The position numbers were made by a program, and so were the translations under genes. Below, piece by piece: positions 34,221 to 46,494 of a DNA stretch of 64,000 bases. The DNA comes from Ovis canadensis (Eukaryota > Chordata > Mammalia > Artiodactyla > Bovidae), in the NCBI RefSeq assembly GCF_042477335.2, contig NC_091255.1, positions 48,772,501-48,836,500 on the forward strand, given 5' to 3'. Numbering within the stretch: the first letter of the stretch is position 1; each line of letters starts with the position of its first letter. Under the pieces are notes generated by a model that was not told where the DNA came from, made no database searches, and saw only the letters and a list, made by a program, of their open reading frames with translations.

Positions 34221-36670
34221 AGGTCTATCCTGTTTGAGGACTTGGGTGTGGGGAGAGCTGAGAGCCTCTTCTAGATGCAGCCCAGTGAACCCGCGCCACC
34301 TGCTGCTTCCTGCTAATCCCTTCTCAGTCCCACTGCTCCTAGGGAGGGTTTTGTTTGTTTTTTGCACACAGGAAGCCCTTCCCCACTTGTTCACAGACCA
34401 CTCCTGGGACAGCATTGATGGATGCCTGGACACAGCCATCAAAGAGGTAGAGAAAAGGAGGCGTGTGGACCCCGGGGATGGAGTAAGCTGGGTGGTGAGG
34501 AAGTGAGTAAGCAGAGAGGACTGTGATGGTGACTGAAGGGGAGGCAGCTGGGCAGCTGGCCTGACCACTCGCTGACCCTCTGCCTCCCTGGGGAAGACAG
34601 ATGGACTCCCTACAACTGCCTGGGATTTAGCTTTGTTCCCTTGCCCCCAAGAACAGTGGGAGAGAGAAGGCAGTGGGCTCTTCCCTAGGCTGCCCGAGCC
34701 CCTTGGCCCAGAGCTGGGAAGCTTCAGCAGAGCGTGGGAGGGCCTGGGAGGGGCTAGGACAAACAAGGAAAGAGGCTTTTCAGGAAAACTTGGTTCTGAA
34801 CTTGGCCTCCACCCCCTCTCCCTCCTCCCTCAGGGCTCTGGAGGGAAAGCTGGGAGGTGAGAGCACTGCATGCTCTCTGTGCCCTTTCTGAGTTTCCATC
34901 AGAGCCAGGACCCAAGCCCAGGGACCTGCCACCGCTGGATTCACAATCAGGGACCTTGGTGTGACCTCTAGCTCCCCACCAGCCTCAGCACTCCCTTTAG
35001 TTGCCCTGTTTAGCACCTACAGCTCTGTTTGCTGCTCTGGTGACCCTGCCCACCCCTTGTTCTGCTTGCTGGTGTTTATTCCCATGGGGGGAGGGCCAGG
35101 GGTCAAGACTCCCTCCCTGAGTTTACAGCCAGTGAGAGGGAGGAGGAGGCAGAGACAGCATGGGCTGAAATGCAGTCAGCCTAACTCTTGGCAAGAAGCT
35201 GGGTTGTTTTGCAGTCTGTGTGAGGTATGAAAGCGGAGGCTGGGAGGGAGGAGGCAAAGGAGGGGGGTTCCTTCTGGGTCCTCCTTCCTCTGAACTTCTT
35301 ACAGGGCCCCTCCTTTTCTCCCTGACAAGTAACTTTGGGATCTTCGTTCTAAAACTGGAGAGAAGGATACAGAATAATGAAGAGGCAGGATTCTCCCTTT
35401 GTTCTAGAAGCTTCTATCTATCCATCCTGCTCCTTTCTCTGTCAACAGCTGCTGGGAAAAGGACAGAGACTATCGGACTCAGAGCCACCAAAGGGAGGGA
35501 GAAAAGGCTGGGTTGTCTGGCCTTTGGGGACCTGTAATAGAATCTAGCTTTGGCCTCTCTTTCACTTTAGCCTTGACCTAAGACAACAGGTGTATATCAA
35601 CATGGCCTCCCACCCCCTCCTGCCAACTGGACATTCCAGTTCTCTTTTATACACACACAGACACACATACACATGTGCACTCATGTACCATATCTCCCAT
35701 AGCCAAATTCAGCCCAAGAATCTGGACCCTTAATAAATGGTGCTTAGATAGAACCCAAGACCTGGCACAGCAAAGCACATCTGGCTCCATATTGCCCACA
35801 CTTCTGCACAGATTCCTCACAGTCTGAGATTCCAGACTGACCTCACCATTTAGGGACAGGGTGGGATCCTCTATATGTGTGTGTTTCCAACTATGTCTTA
35901 AATTCTCTTGGATTTCTTTGATTTGGGGAAGACAGCAGAGATAGGGTAGAAGACAGGAAAAGAGTGAGAGCTCTAAGCTCTGGCCCGAGTGTGTGTATAT
36001 GCGATCGTAGAGACTGTAGTATATAAGCATGTATATGTAGTATAAGCATGAATGGCAGGAGTGTGTATGGATGTGTGTATTTGATCCAAGACCTTTTCTC
36101 CTCATCAGTAGGACGCTGTGGGTAACAGGACAACACCCTGTGCAAATCCTGGGTGGCCTAAATCTTGGGCCTGCTTCTTGACTGAATGACTGACTGACTG
36201 CGGAGGGTGGGTCCTTGCTGGAAACCAGGTCAGGCTTCAGTAGGTGTCTTCCTCCCCCGCCCCTTTCTCACTGAGAGAACCACTGCCCCTGGGAAATAAC
36301 CTACCTGTGCAGGTGATGCAAACCCCAAGACAGAAACCCTGGGAATGCCCCACACTCAGGCAGCAAGCCCTGTGCTGGAAGAGACTCATTCCCAGCCCTC
36401 CTAGATCTATTTTCCTGTTCTCTGAAAGGCCAGCCAGCTTTCCCTAACCCACCCAGAGCTTTGATGTCTTGGGAAGAATTTCAAGAGAATGAAGTAGGAG
36501 GGTTAAAGTCTAAGTTAATTTGTTCTTTGAGGGAGATGGAAAAAGGGAGGGTGAAGCATGATCCAGAGCTGGGTTCCATGGATGTGTTTTGCCTCAGATT
36601 CTATCTTTACCTCAGTACTCCTTTTTCCAAGGAAAGGGAATAATAAATATATACTGAGTACCAACTGTAG

Positions 36671-36893
36671 GCTTCCCCAGTGGCGCTAGTAGTAAAGAAC
36701 CCATCTGCCAATGCAGAAGGCCTGGGAGACATGGGTTCAATCCCTGGGTTGGGAAGATCCCCTGAAGGAAAGCATCGCAACCCACTCCAATATTCTTGCC
36801 TGGAGAATCCCATGGACAGAGGAGCCTGGTGGGCTACAGTTTATGGAGTCGCAAAGAGTTGGACACAACTGAAGCAACTTAGCACTCACACCA
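36671..36893 (+). mobile_element. Bov-tA SINE inserted in a MIR
   Basis: Full tRNA-derived head (GGCTTCCCCAGTGGCGCTAG) and BovA body ending AGAGTTGGACACAACTGAAG. Flanks TACTGAGTACCAACT and TATGCCAGGCACTGGGC are the two halves of a single MIR, showing nested insertion. Confidence 0.9.
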
Positions 36894-37742
36894 AGTATAT
36901 GCCAGGCACTGGGCTAAGTGTATTACACACATTATTTCATTGAATATCCATAACTACCCTATGTTGTAGGTCTCATTCTGAGTTTAGAGGTGGGGAGTCT
37001 GAGACCTAGAGACATTTATTCACTTGCCCAGGATGCTTCAGAGACTAGGCGATTTGCCTTGAAGCTGTATTTGAAGTGAAGTGCGTAAAACTGAGATGTC
37101 ACGTTAAATAATGGTAGGAAAAAAATAACAGTGGCGTTAATGGAGGTTTTGGAGGTACTAAAACTCCCCCAGCTGTCTCTTGGAACTACCAAGAGACACA
37201 ATGAAAATGGGGATGTTGGAAATTCAACCCCAAGCCTGTGGATCAAACTCTTTCCACTAGCAAGACTGCCCTTCCTGGAGAGAAGGATTACATCGAGTGG
37301 AATGTCTGAGCTGCAAGCTCATCCTGGTGCTACAAGTGAGGTGTGTCACCACGAAGGGGAAGCCTGAAGCACCCCTGGCTCCTGACCCCACGAGTACCTT
37401 AGCCATCCAGAACCTCTAACTCACTCCAACCACTTTTCTTCTTCCCTTAAACTCCTCCCTTCCTCCCTCCTCCAGCCCCCTCTTCTGGTGAGGTAGAAGG
37501 GGGCCAGAATAAGCTGCAAACAAACAAACACACAAGACGACGAACCTCCTCCCACGTGCTACAACTAAATATCAACTAGCATGTGGTGCAGCCAAGTAAA
37601 TAAAAGACGGAGCTCAATGTTATCTGCTACAGAGATGTTAACTGAAGCAGGCATTGAGCTTTTTTAGCTGGTGATGAGGGGAGAGGGACACTGACATGTA
37701 GGTCTGGGCCCCTTAAAGGGCCATGGCACTTCCTTCCAAACT

Positions 37743-37947
37743 GTTACTCACTCAGTCATGTCCGTCTCTTTCGGACCCCATGGACTGTAGCCTGCCAGCC
37801 TCGTCTGTCCATGGGATTCTCCAGGCAAGAATACTGGAGTGGGTTGCCATGCCCTTCTCCAGGGGATCTTTCTGACTCAGGGATCGAATGGGGTCTTCTG
37901 CATTGCAGGCAGATTCTTTACCATCTGAGCCACCAAGGAAACCCACT
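37743..37947 (-). mobile_element. Bov-tA SINE, minus orientation
   Basis: Plus text CACTCAGTCATGTCCGTCTC ... TTTACCATCTGAGCCACCAA is the reverse complement of a Bov-tA. Confidence 0.9.
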
Positions 37948-37981
37948 TCCTTCTAAGGGGTATATCAAGAATGGATTGGTT

Positions 37982-38412
37982 GGGGGGAAATGAGAATCCC
38001 CTGGCGGTCCAGTGGTTACGACAAAGCACTTTCACTGCCAAGTCCCTGGTCAAGGAATTAAGATCCCGCCAGCCACGTGTGGGATGGCCCCCACCCCCCA
38101 CAAAAATGGTTTTTTGGGTTGCATGACCTCCATCTTGCTGGAAGGCACCCTCAGCAGGGGCTCCATGAATGAAGACTGTGTGGATGGCCCCCTCCCTTAG
38201 GAGCCTTGTGTGCGCAGACCCTTTGGTGGTAACCATATGTACATGGATCCCTTGGTAGAAATCAATAGATATGGATCTATTGCTAGAAATGACTTGTTAC
38301 ATATTTGGTTACCTTTATAATTCACTGAGTTGATTGACTTTTCCAGTGAAACAAAGTTCTCTTTCCTTGCTAACACTTCAAATATAAGCGTCAGTTAAAA
38401 AAAAAAAAAAAA
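37982..38412 (+). mobile_element. Composite retro-insertion: CHR SINE head plus unrelated 3' sequence and poly(A)
   Basis: The 15-base target-site duplication AAGAATGGATTGGTT is perfect at 37967-37981 and 38413-38427. The insert begins with a CHR-type tRNA-like head (CCCTGGCGGTCCAGTGGTTA) to about 38085, continues with roughly 300 bases not recognised as SINE, and ends in a poly(A) run before the second duplication. The whole unit therefore moved by one LINE-type event. The 3' part may be transduced flank, an mRNA piece, or an unfamiliar SINE body. Confidence 0.8.
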
Positions 38413-40429
38413 AAGAATGGATTGGTTAAAGGAGTATGGAAGGCCACCAAGGACAGACAGAAGTTGTATAAAATGCCATAAGGAAACAACATCTTGCTTC
38501 CCCATTTACCTGCTTGAGAGATGAGTACTTCTAAAAACAGTCCTTTGAGAGCCACTCACCATCCTGGGTCAATGCTTCTTCAGCAGATGATTTGGGGAAC
38601 TCAAAGGAGGATTCCCCTCTCTGAACCCAGGATCCCACCAAAACCACAGGATCAGGGCCCTGAATGCCCTCCTTCTGGCATGGAGTTCCCCCTGCCAGGT
38701 TGAAGGGCAGTGGCATCCAGCACAGGCTATGCCAAGGCCATCCTGTCCGACCTTTGTATACTCTGCTGGAGCCCAGGGCTGGTGTCATCTTCCAGGTTAC
38801 TGCACCTGCCCACTGGCTGTCCTTGAGCCTCTGTAGGACGCACACACAGGGGAATGTGCAGGGGAAGTGGTGGGGGTGGGGATGCCCGTGTGCCTGCCCC
38901 CATTTCCATAGTTTACCCTGAGCTCTGTCTCAAACCTCCGTGTCCAGCATCTCTCCTCATTCTTTGGGTCTCTGCAGATCTCCTCGGAGCTGCCTGGGGG
39001 AGGCCAGAGGCTCATGACAGTCCTCGTGAGCAGGATAGACCTTGGAGGAGCTGCACCCTAGGCAGGCATTAGGGGCCGTGTGTAGCTTCTGGGAGGCTTA
39101 CATAAACACTGGCTGGGATGAGGAGGGAAAGAGGGATGCAATGGGCAGTGCAGGGAAGAAAAGCAGCCCCGGACAGCCAGCTCAATCTGAGTGGAAAGAA
39201 GGAACAAGGCTGGTTTTCCCTCCTCCCATCTCTCTCCCCTGGTTTGCAGCTGTTAGTTGGTCTGGAAAGACTGCAGTATCTTGGGGGAGGGGGCAGGCGA
39301 AGGAAAGGGGGAGGATGCGACTTCACAAATTTGGGATCCCTCCCCTTTTTCTAAATTGGGGGTGGGGGTGGGAAGAAGCAATTTGCCAAAGAGATTTTTC
39401 AATGCCACAGGAAGGAGCTTTGGCTCATTAGAATGCGCAGTTTGCACCCTGAAAAAAAAAATCTGTGCTGGTTGCAAAAATGCAGACGTGTGTAGGGGCC
39501 CAGCAGAGAATTAAAAAAAAAAAAAAAAAAAAGCGCTAGCTCTGCAATGCAGGATCTGCGAAGTTTTGATGCGGTGAGGAAATGTGGGTCGTGCTCAGTT
39601 CGTTTGCTTGTTCCTGCTAACCTACTGTCCGCCTGACTCCAGCGTCGTCTCACATCCCAGCGAGAGGCACTGCAGTTCAGAAACAGGGTCACGGGCGGGG
39701 GCCAGAGCCCAGGGCTGGGAGCAGGGGTCTGGGGTTAGAGTGCTGAGACAGGACGCTATGGGGCTGGGAGGACTGGGCAAAAGGGAAGCTGGAGGGATGG
39801 AGGCTGAACTTGTCTCTCGCATGGCAAGGAAGAGTTTGTTCTCCAGCTGGACGGGGTTAGTGTTCTTCCAGATCTCACCCCCACCCCCATCCCATCCCTC
39901 AGCTCCTCCCAATCCCCAGTTGGCAGAGGGATTTTCCCTTTCCTGTCTGCTCACCCTGCAGATCACTGCTGCAGAAAGAATCCTTGCTTCCAGGCCCCAG
40001 CCCCATAAATTCCTGAGCTCTCCAGGTTCTAATCCTGGACCCGGCATTCACCGTATCTCTGGGTGGCATCCTCCTTCCTAGAAACAAGGGACCCTGCTGC
40101 CTGACTGGGGGAGCCCAGACTGCAGGGAAACCAAGTCTTGGCTCTGGGCTGCCATTAGCACATCAGTTGGAGGGCTGAGGCTGGCATTCTGTGCTCTTGG
40201 CTTGGGGAGGCTTTTTGTTCGTTTGGGGCCTAGGGCTCTAGGTTGTGTAAATGCCAAGGGGCTGCCTTGGAGGAGAACCTGCCCCAGGGGAAACCATGTT
40301 GCTTTCCTGGGTGTTTTCTCCCCTGGTGGCTAGCGAGAGGCAGAAAGAGACGCAAGCAGGGTAAAGAGCCAGGAGAGGGGGGAAGGGAGCCCAGTGCCCT
40401 TTCATTTCTTCCCCATCTTTCCTCCTGCT

Positions 40430-40690
40430 TCTCCGGTCGGTGGAGGACCGGGCCGAGTGTGTCTGTGCCGGCCCGAGACTCACGCGGGCTGCCGGGGTCA
40501 CATGGGCCGGGCATGTGCAGCCTGCTCCATTTCTACCACAACAACTCGCTCATAAACAGCCCGGCTGCCGCGGCGGTGGCGGCGCAGACATGTGCGAGCG
40601 AGGGGGTGGGGCACGTGGCCCTGCCCGAGCCAAGGGAAGGCGCTCGCTCAGCACGGCCTCTCCCCTCCCGGCGCTGGCGCTGCCTCGCCA
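40430..40690. promoter_or_regulatory. Intergenic CpG-rich block
   Basis: CpG-dense sequence (GCCGCGGCGGTGGCGGCGCAG and neighbours) in non-repetitive DNA, with a CACGTG E-box at 40613-40618. Followed by a 12-base palindrome CTATTTAAATAG at 40770-40781. No convincing coding frame. Could be an enhancer or the promoter of an unannotated RNA. Confidence 0.45.
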
Positions 40691-40977
40691 CAGGAAATTC
40701 CTAGTGCTCCGCTGCTGCTGCAAAACATGTTTTTGGGAAGTGACTTTCAATAAGGATGGAGTCGATGGGCTATTTAAATAGAGACAGAATGGATGATCAG
40801 TCGGAGACCCGCTTCTGACCTTCCTTGCCCTCTCTGGGATCCCTGGAGGGCTGGGCAGGAGTCACGTGTTCCTAATTCTCACCTGTTCCTTCCTACTAAA
40901 CCATATGAAATTAGAACCAACCAGGTCCCCGTGGTGAGTGAGCACTGGGATGAGGGGCTGTGGTTGACTAAGCCAGG

Positions 40978-41180
40978 GGTGCTCAGGATCCACTGGTGGT
41001 CCCAGGATTAGTGGTGGGGTCAACATCACCTGGGCACCTGTTAGAAGAAAGGCAGATTCTCATGTCCTATCCCAGGCCCACTGAATCAGAAACTCTGGTG
41101 GTGGAGCCCAGCAGTCTGAGTTCCACCCAGTCCTACAGGCGAGTCTGATGCTGGAGAACCACGACTCTGGGTCTCTGTTC
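40978..41180 (+). repeat. MER5A-type hAT transposon remnant
   Basis: CAACATCACCTGGGCACCTG, CCCAGGCCCACTGAATCAGA and GATGCTGGAGAACCACGACT follow the MER5A order. Confidence 0.75.
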
Positions 41181-41644
41181 TCTAGCAAACAGTCCTGTAG
41201 GAGATTCTATCCCAGGATCTGGGAAGGTCTTCCTTCTCCCTTTGTGCTTCTTTATCTTAAAGTTTAGCCAGGGAGCGTAACTTGATTCAGTTTGACTCAG
41301 TGTGAAAAGCATTTATTGAGTGCCTACTGTGTGCAAGGATTCTGGAAATGAGAGCAAATGAGTAGTGAGAGGATAAGTAGCTGAGACATGATAGGGTAAG
41401 GCTTAGGGGTAAGAATGAGGGAAAGAGAAGGCCAAGACTGTGACTATTTATCCTTTCTCCATCTTCCCTACATTTCTTCTTGAGGCTCCTACAGAACAAT
41501 CGATTGTGGTTTAAACTGTTTTGAGTCTAGAGGTAGAAACTGGTCCCTTGTCTATTTTTGCTGGCCTTGGGGACCCCAAACTTGTTACAGCCATGGGTCC
41601 TTTGACTCCCCATGCAAAACCAAGAGTATGAGCACCATCATACT

Positions 41645-41701
41645 CTTCAGTTCAGGTGCTCAGTCGTGTCTGACTCTTTGGGACCCCATGGGCTGCACCG
41701 T
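41645..41701 (-). mobile_element. BovA SINE fragment
   Basis: Short piece GCTCAGTCGTGTCTGACTCT with following GGACCCCATGGGCTGCA; truncated on both sides. Confidence 0.75.
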
Positions 41702-44139
41702 AGAGGCACACAAAGACATACATTCCTTGGGGCGGGGTGGGGGTGGGATGGCAGGGGTAGGGAGAGTCAAGAAGTGGAAGGAGGTCCCAAAGGGTTGGAA
41801 GTACCCTCAGGCAAAATGAGTTTAACAGATAAAAAGCAGGAAGAGTCTTTCAATGGGGGAGGGTGGGAACAACCTTGGCCTACTCTAGCTTCCTGAGACC
41901 CAAAAACTGACCAGAGGAAGCCGAAGGTCTCTGAGGCAAGTCACAAAGGCTTCTGAGAATGAAACCTGAGCCTTGAAAGCAAGGTGACTGGAGAATGGGG
42001 GATGCACACAAGAAGGGTTCCCTCACACAGGCAAGCAGAGAAAGAATGGAGCGTGGGCGGGAAAGCCAGGGATGGGGCCTTGCTCAGCCTCGCCTCTCTC
42101 CACTTCCCTCCTCCCCACATGTAGCTTCTCAGGAGCAGAGCTCCCATCACTTGTCTCAGATGTGACCAGTTGACTTATGGCCTCTCCATGCTTCATTTTT
42201 TGAAGAAGATGCTTTCCTCTAATTCTCACAGAGCCCTTTCTCTCACTTCTCTGCAAGGTTTCCTCTCTGTGTCTGAAAGGCACTGGGCTCAAGAAGCAGA
42301 CAGCCCTGCAGGCTCAGCTGCAATGACCTACATCGGCTCTCCCCTAGGCCCTGGATGTGGGGGGTGCTGAGGTTTCAAGACAGGAACTTGGGAATCTAGC
42401 ACAGATCTGCAGATGATGACTTCAGGGAGACAGGCTGCAAAATCTGCACTGGTGGACTGTGAGGCAGGGTTGAGTTCTCACTTTGTCATTTGTGGACAAT
42501 ATCAGAAGACTCTCCTACCCCTCCAAAGCAAAAACATTTCTGAGCAGTGACCCATTGGATAGGAGCCAGAGGTCTCTGACAGGCCTGGTCTCTATATTCA
42601 TTAGATTTGGGAGTAGTTTTTGCCCATTACCCATTCTCACTGAGCCCATTCCAGTCGGCTGGGAAGATCTCCTTGGCCCTGAGGTAGACCAACAAGCTTA
42701 GATTTCAACTGATTTATTTCAGGAACATGGAGGCTTGGTAGAAGTAGTCAGATATGCAGAAATCCACTCCCAAGCTTTACTATTAAGAGACATACTTCCT
42801 TAGACCCAATGGCTCTGAGAAGGATCCACAAGGAGCCTGGCAGGGCTCCTTGCAGCTGAACCTCTGCTTCCAGCTATAAACCTTCCGGAACAGGCAAGAC
42901 AGGTTCTAAAATAGTTCTCCCCCACCCCCACCTCTCACTATGAACCAGTGTTTAGGATGCCCACCACCTCCAGATTGTGGATGTTTTGCTCTGGCAAGGA
43001 AATCCTATTATGGGGATAGGAAATTAGGTGATGGTGACAGAGAATGATAGATGAGCCTTTTGCTTAGCAGAGAGAGAGCACGAGCAGGCTATACAGGATT
43101 GGGTGGCTCTCCGGTCCAAAGGGCTTCCCCTTGGCCAAGCCCCACCCCAAAGCCCAGGAAGTCCAGAGCTTGGCACCCAGCCAGGGTGAGAGCATTCCTC
43201 AGGATTCTGACAGGCCGTGGGGGATGGTGGTAGTGCTCCTACCGCGAGGATGGGGGAGGGGAAGGAAACGCGCAGGGGAGGAAATGACTTCGGAGGCTAA
43301 GAGGTGGGGAACTATTATAGTTCTTGGTCCCACGAGTCCCTTTTAGAAAGAAAGGCTGAGGCTGAATGTCTTCCCAACGGCCATGCGAAGGGTCTGCAGC
43401 TCCAGAGCAAATGACCCCTAAGTCACCTCTCTGCTCAGGGTCACCACTGACGTCCCAAACAGTCCTCTGGAGGCTCTCTGTCTCCGCGTCCCTAACTCTG
43501 GGGCTGTGGTTGAGCTCGGGAGACCCCGAGTGGCGAAAATCTGGAACTGCAGCTGGGCTGGGGGAGGAGTCCATCGGGTCTCCCTCAGCCTCTCCAGCAG
43601 GCCCCCTCCCTTTTCCTGCACTAGGCCCAGAACTCTGGAAATAGCACCTGGTAACGGGAGCGCTGACAGATGCTGAGTTATAGGAGAGCAAGTGTCCTTT
43701 ACGTTCCAGCTCCATTACCTTGGAGCTGTTCCGCTTGAAAATAAGTGCCTTAGGACTCCTCCCATTCCCATCCACACATGTCTCTTTAGTGTGCCCCTGG
43801 GTAGTGTACCTCTTGGCTACAATGGAAGTCCCCCTGTTTGTGTTCCAAGAGTCTTTTAGCCTTTGGGTTATCTACTATTCATGACCTCTATGACTCTGGA
43901 GGGACAAATGGCACCTGACTATTCTGATTTTAAATTTACCCTTCCTTTTCTGAGCACTGTTTAATGTACAACCCTTTCTCCTAGTCAGCCTTCAGTCACA
44001 TACTTTCCATCACCCCAATTCCTACCCAAACCCTCAGTCTCACATCTCACCTGGGGAAAAGGAGGGGAGAGAAAAATGGACAAAGTCTTTGTGAGAATTT
44101 TTCCCAAGGAAACAGTTCCCTCTATTTAGCTTCACTTGA

Positions 44140-44505
44140 AGAATTGATGCTTTTGAACTGTGGTGCTGGAGAAGACTCTTGAGTCCCTTGGACTGCAAGG
44201 AAATCAAACCAGTCAATCCTAAAGGAAATCAGTCTTGAATATTCATTGGAGGGACTGATGCTGAAGCTGAAGCTCCAATACTTTGGCCACCTGATGTGAA
44301 GAACTGACTCAATGGAAAAAGACCCTGATGCTGGGAAAGACTGAAAGCAGGAGGAGAAGGGGACGACAGAGGATGAGATGGTGGATGGCATCACCAACTT
44401 GATGGACATGAGCAAGCTCCGGGAGTTGGTGGTGGACAGGGAAGCCTGGCGTGCTGCAGTTCAAAGAGTTGCAAAGAGTCGGACACGCCTGAGCGACTGA
44501 ACTGG
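44140..44505 (+). mobile_element. BovB (RTE) LINE 3' end
   Basis: Plus-strand sequence shows BovB 3' features: GAATTGATGCTTTTGAACTG, AATCAGTCTTGAATATTCAT, GAAAAAGACCCTGATGCTGG and the end AGAGTCGGACACGCCTGAGC. 5'-truncated, with no intact reading frame. Confidence 0.9.
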
Positions 44506-45179
44506 CTAGCTTTTCCTGTTAGTCCCCTTGCTCTGCATCAAACCTTCCCACTGGACTGATTTTTGCTGTCCTGCCCTCCCCTTTCCTCCAACACGATCTT
44601 CCAGGGCTCTACCTATCCTGGGGAAATGTTCTCAATGCTGGGAGAGGATTCTCCATTCTGGGAATAATTTGCAGCTTGAGGAAACAGCCCATAGAGGAAG
44701 AACTGTTTCCAGTGTTGTTGGGGAAAGGGAGGTGATGGAGGAGGCAACAAACAGAACGCTCACTCCAGGAGAGGTCACATTCCCATTATCCGGAACATAA
44801 TTAAAGAACTCAGCTGGTATTCGGGGGTCTCCGAGAGCTCTGCCAACATCGTGAAGAACTCTAGGGGAAATCAAGTACAGGTAGTCAAGTTTGCAGCTAG
44901 GGATTACAACTCTACCCAACTTCTCCTCCAAAACCATTTCCTTTCATGATATCTCTCCTCTTGAATTTGCCTCATCTTTTAGTTGTATGATCCGTAAAGC
45001 TATCAGCCAGGGAGTTACGCGGGTTTGAAATAATCTTAAGTAGAGGCAGCAACGGCCCCCTCTTGCACTCCAGCCCTCAATCAGCTTTCCTCTCCTCCCC
45101 ATGCTGCTACTCTACATTCACCCTGAAGGGGGCACTTTTGTTTCAGTCGTTAAAAGTCCTTTTGCCAGCGAAAAAGGAG

Positions 45180-45500
45180 CCGAAGAAGGAAATGTAACAA
45201 TTGGTCACGTGTTGGGGGTGGGGTCCTCGCAGAGGTTTCTGGGAAGGGAAGGGAGGTCCACGTGGAGTGGGCGGGACTCGCTGAAAGTTTTGGCGGGGCT
45301 GGCAGAGAGAGAAAAATACCCGAGTTTGAGTTGTGATTTTATTTGAAAAAAAAAAAAAAAAAAAAGGCAGCAGAGAGGGTGGAGGGTGTGTCCTACGGAG
45401 AGGCCCCCGCGGAGGGGAGAAGGGGAGCGGCACGCAAGCATCCTGCTCGCGGAAGCCTGGAGCGCAGGGCAGGGTCTTTGCCAGAAAGCTCTGGGCCGGT
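45180..45500. promoter_or_regulatory. GC-rich element with paired E-boxes and E2F-like site
   Basis: CACGTG at 45206-45211 and 45259-45264, then TTTTGGCGGGG (E2F-like) at 45288-45298. An A-run of about 21 bases lies at 45344-45365, followed by CpG-rich sequence to about 45500. No repeat family recognised. Regulatory role inferred. Confidence 0.45.
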
Positions 45501-46182
45501 GCCGAGCTTCAGAGCCGGAAACTTCTGTGGCTCCATGGTGGTTCCCCATCCCCCAATCCTCCAGAAGGGAAAGGTAGCCTCTCCAACCGTGGTCTCATTT
45601 CGGTGCCCTGTGGAGGTGGGCTACTACCAGCTACGCAGCCCCAGTCTTTATTTACCTTTCCGAGAGCCTCAGGAAGCTGCAGAGATGAATCCTCTTTTTC
45701 TGGGAAGAAGCCAAAGCAAGTCTCTTTACTACTTAGTTCTACCCCACTATTAGGGAAAGGCAACTTCATGCAGTCTTAAGGTGATCTATTTCTGTTTTCT
45801 TTTTGGTCTGGGGAAACCAGGACCCAGACTGGTAAAAGGGCTTGCTACATGCTCTTTCCACACTATAGGCTTTCCATTCAAAGAATGTAGGTCGTGGAAA
45901 TGCGATTCTGTCATTCCAAAAATCTTAAGAAGAATGGTTGAAGTGTTGGCTTTATCTCCATCCATACACTTAGCCAGAGGGCAAATGGAAATGGTCACTA
46001 TCCCCTTAGGGATGAAATAGGCAGAGACCTCTTTAGGGACTCGATTTACGGGTCCTGTGGTTTTACTCAGGCTCCTTCTCAAGCCAGCAGGTCTATTTTC
46101 TCCCTGTTGGTCTTTACTCTTTGGTATCTTATGTCCTTATGTGTCCTAGTTTAGGGATTATCACAGTTTAAAACCTAATGAT

Positions 46183-46494
46183 AGGGCTTCCCTGGTGGTT
46201 CAGGGATCAAGAATCCGCATGCCAATGCAGAAGAGACGGGATCCATCCCTGATCTGGGAAGATCCCATGTGCCTCGGAACAACTAAGCTGATGGGCCACA
46301 TCTGCCGAGCCTTGCCACAGTCGGAGAGGCCACAACTACTGAAGCCCAGGAGCCCTACAGCCTGTGCGCAGTAACAAGAGCAGCTTTCATAATGAGAAAC
46401 CCGTGCCCTGCGACTAGAGTAGCCCCCACTTTCTCCAACTAAAGACCCAATACAGCCAAAATAAATAAATACGATTAGTTTAAAAAAAAAAAAA
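46183..46494 (+). mobile_element. CHR-1/ART2-type SINE
   Basis: Starts GGGCTTCCCTGGTGGTTCAG and carries the long CHR-1 body (GAGGCCACAACTACTGAAGC, GAAACCCGTGCCC, AAGACCCAATACAGCCAAAA) with an AAATAAATAAAT tail. Confidence 0.88.

Larger units (their letters stand above)
33200..40400. other. NR1D1-MSL1 intergenic region, first part
   Basis: No supportable gene. Holds an AP-1 motif TGAGTCA (33692-33698), a MIR-like remnant (33870-33960), CHR-type SINEs, Bov-tA copies, a MIR split by a Bov-tA (36640-37060), the composite insertion 37982-38412, and A-runs at 38398-38414 and 39513-39532. Open frames of 60-215 residues occur, but none has a recognised domain or a conserved splice structure. Confidence 0.65.
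40690..45170. other. Intergenic region, middle part
   Basis: Contains a MER5A-like remnant (40978-41180), a BovA scrap (41645-41701) and a BovB 3' end (44140-44505). About 41.8-44.1 kb shows no recognised feature. Confidence 0.6.

Noticed and set aside
34371-34446. Exon-like segment with an upstream pyrimidine-plus-AG and a downstream GT
   Set aside because: The acceptor follows a TTTGTTTTTTGCACACAG tract and the frame is open, but there is no partner exon, no recognised domain and the donor is weak. Kept only as a curiosity.
38090-38400. Coding pseudogene inside the composite insertion
   Set aside because: No frame of useful length resembles a known protein; the origin is left open.
40243-40781. 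Possible small genes across the intergenic CpG block
   Set aside because: Two overlapping frames have no domain or start context; the block is better treated as regulatory.
40770-40781. CTATTTAAATAG as a MEF2 site
   Set aside because: It is a 12 bp palindrome, but the 10-base MEF2 consensus YTAWWWWTAR is not satisfied exactly.
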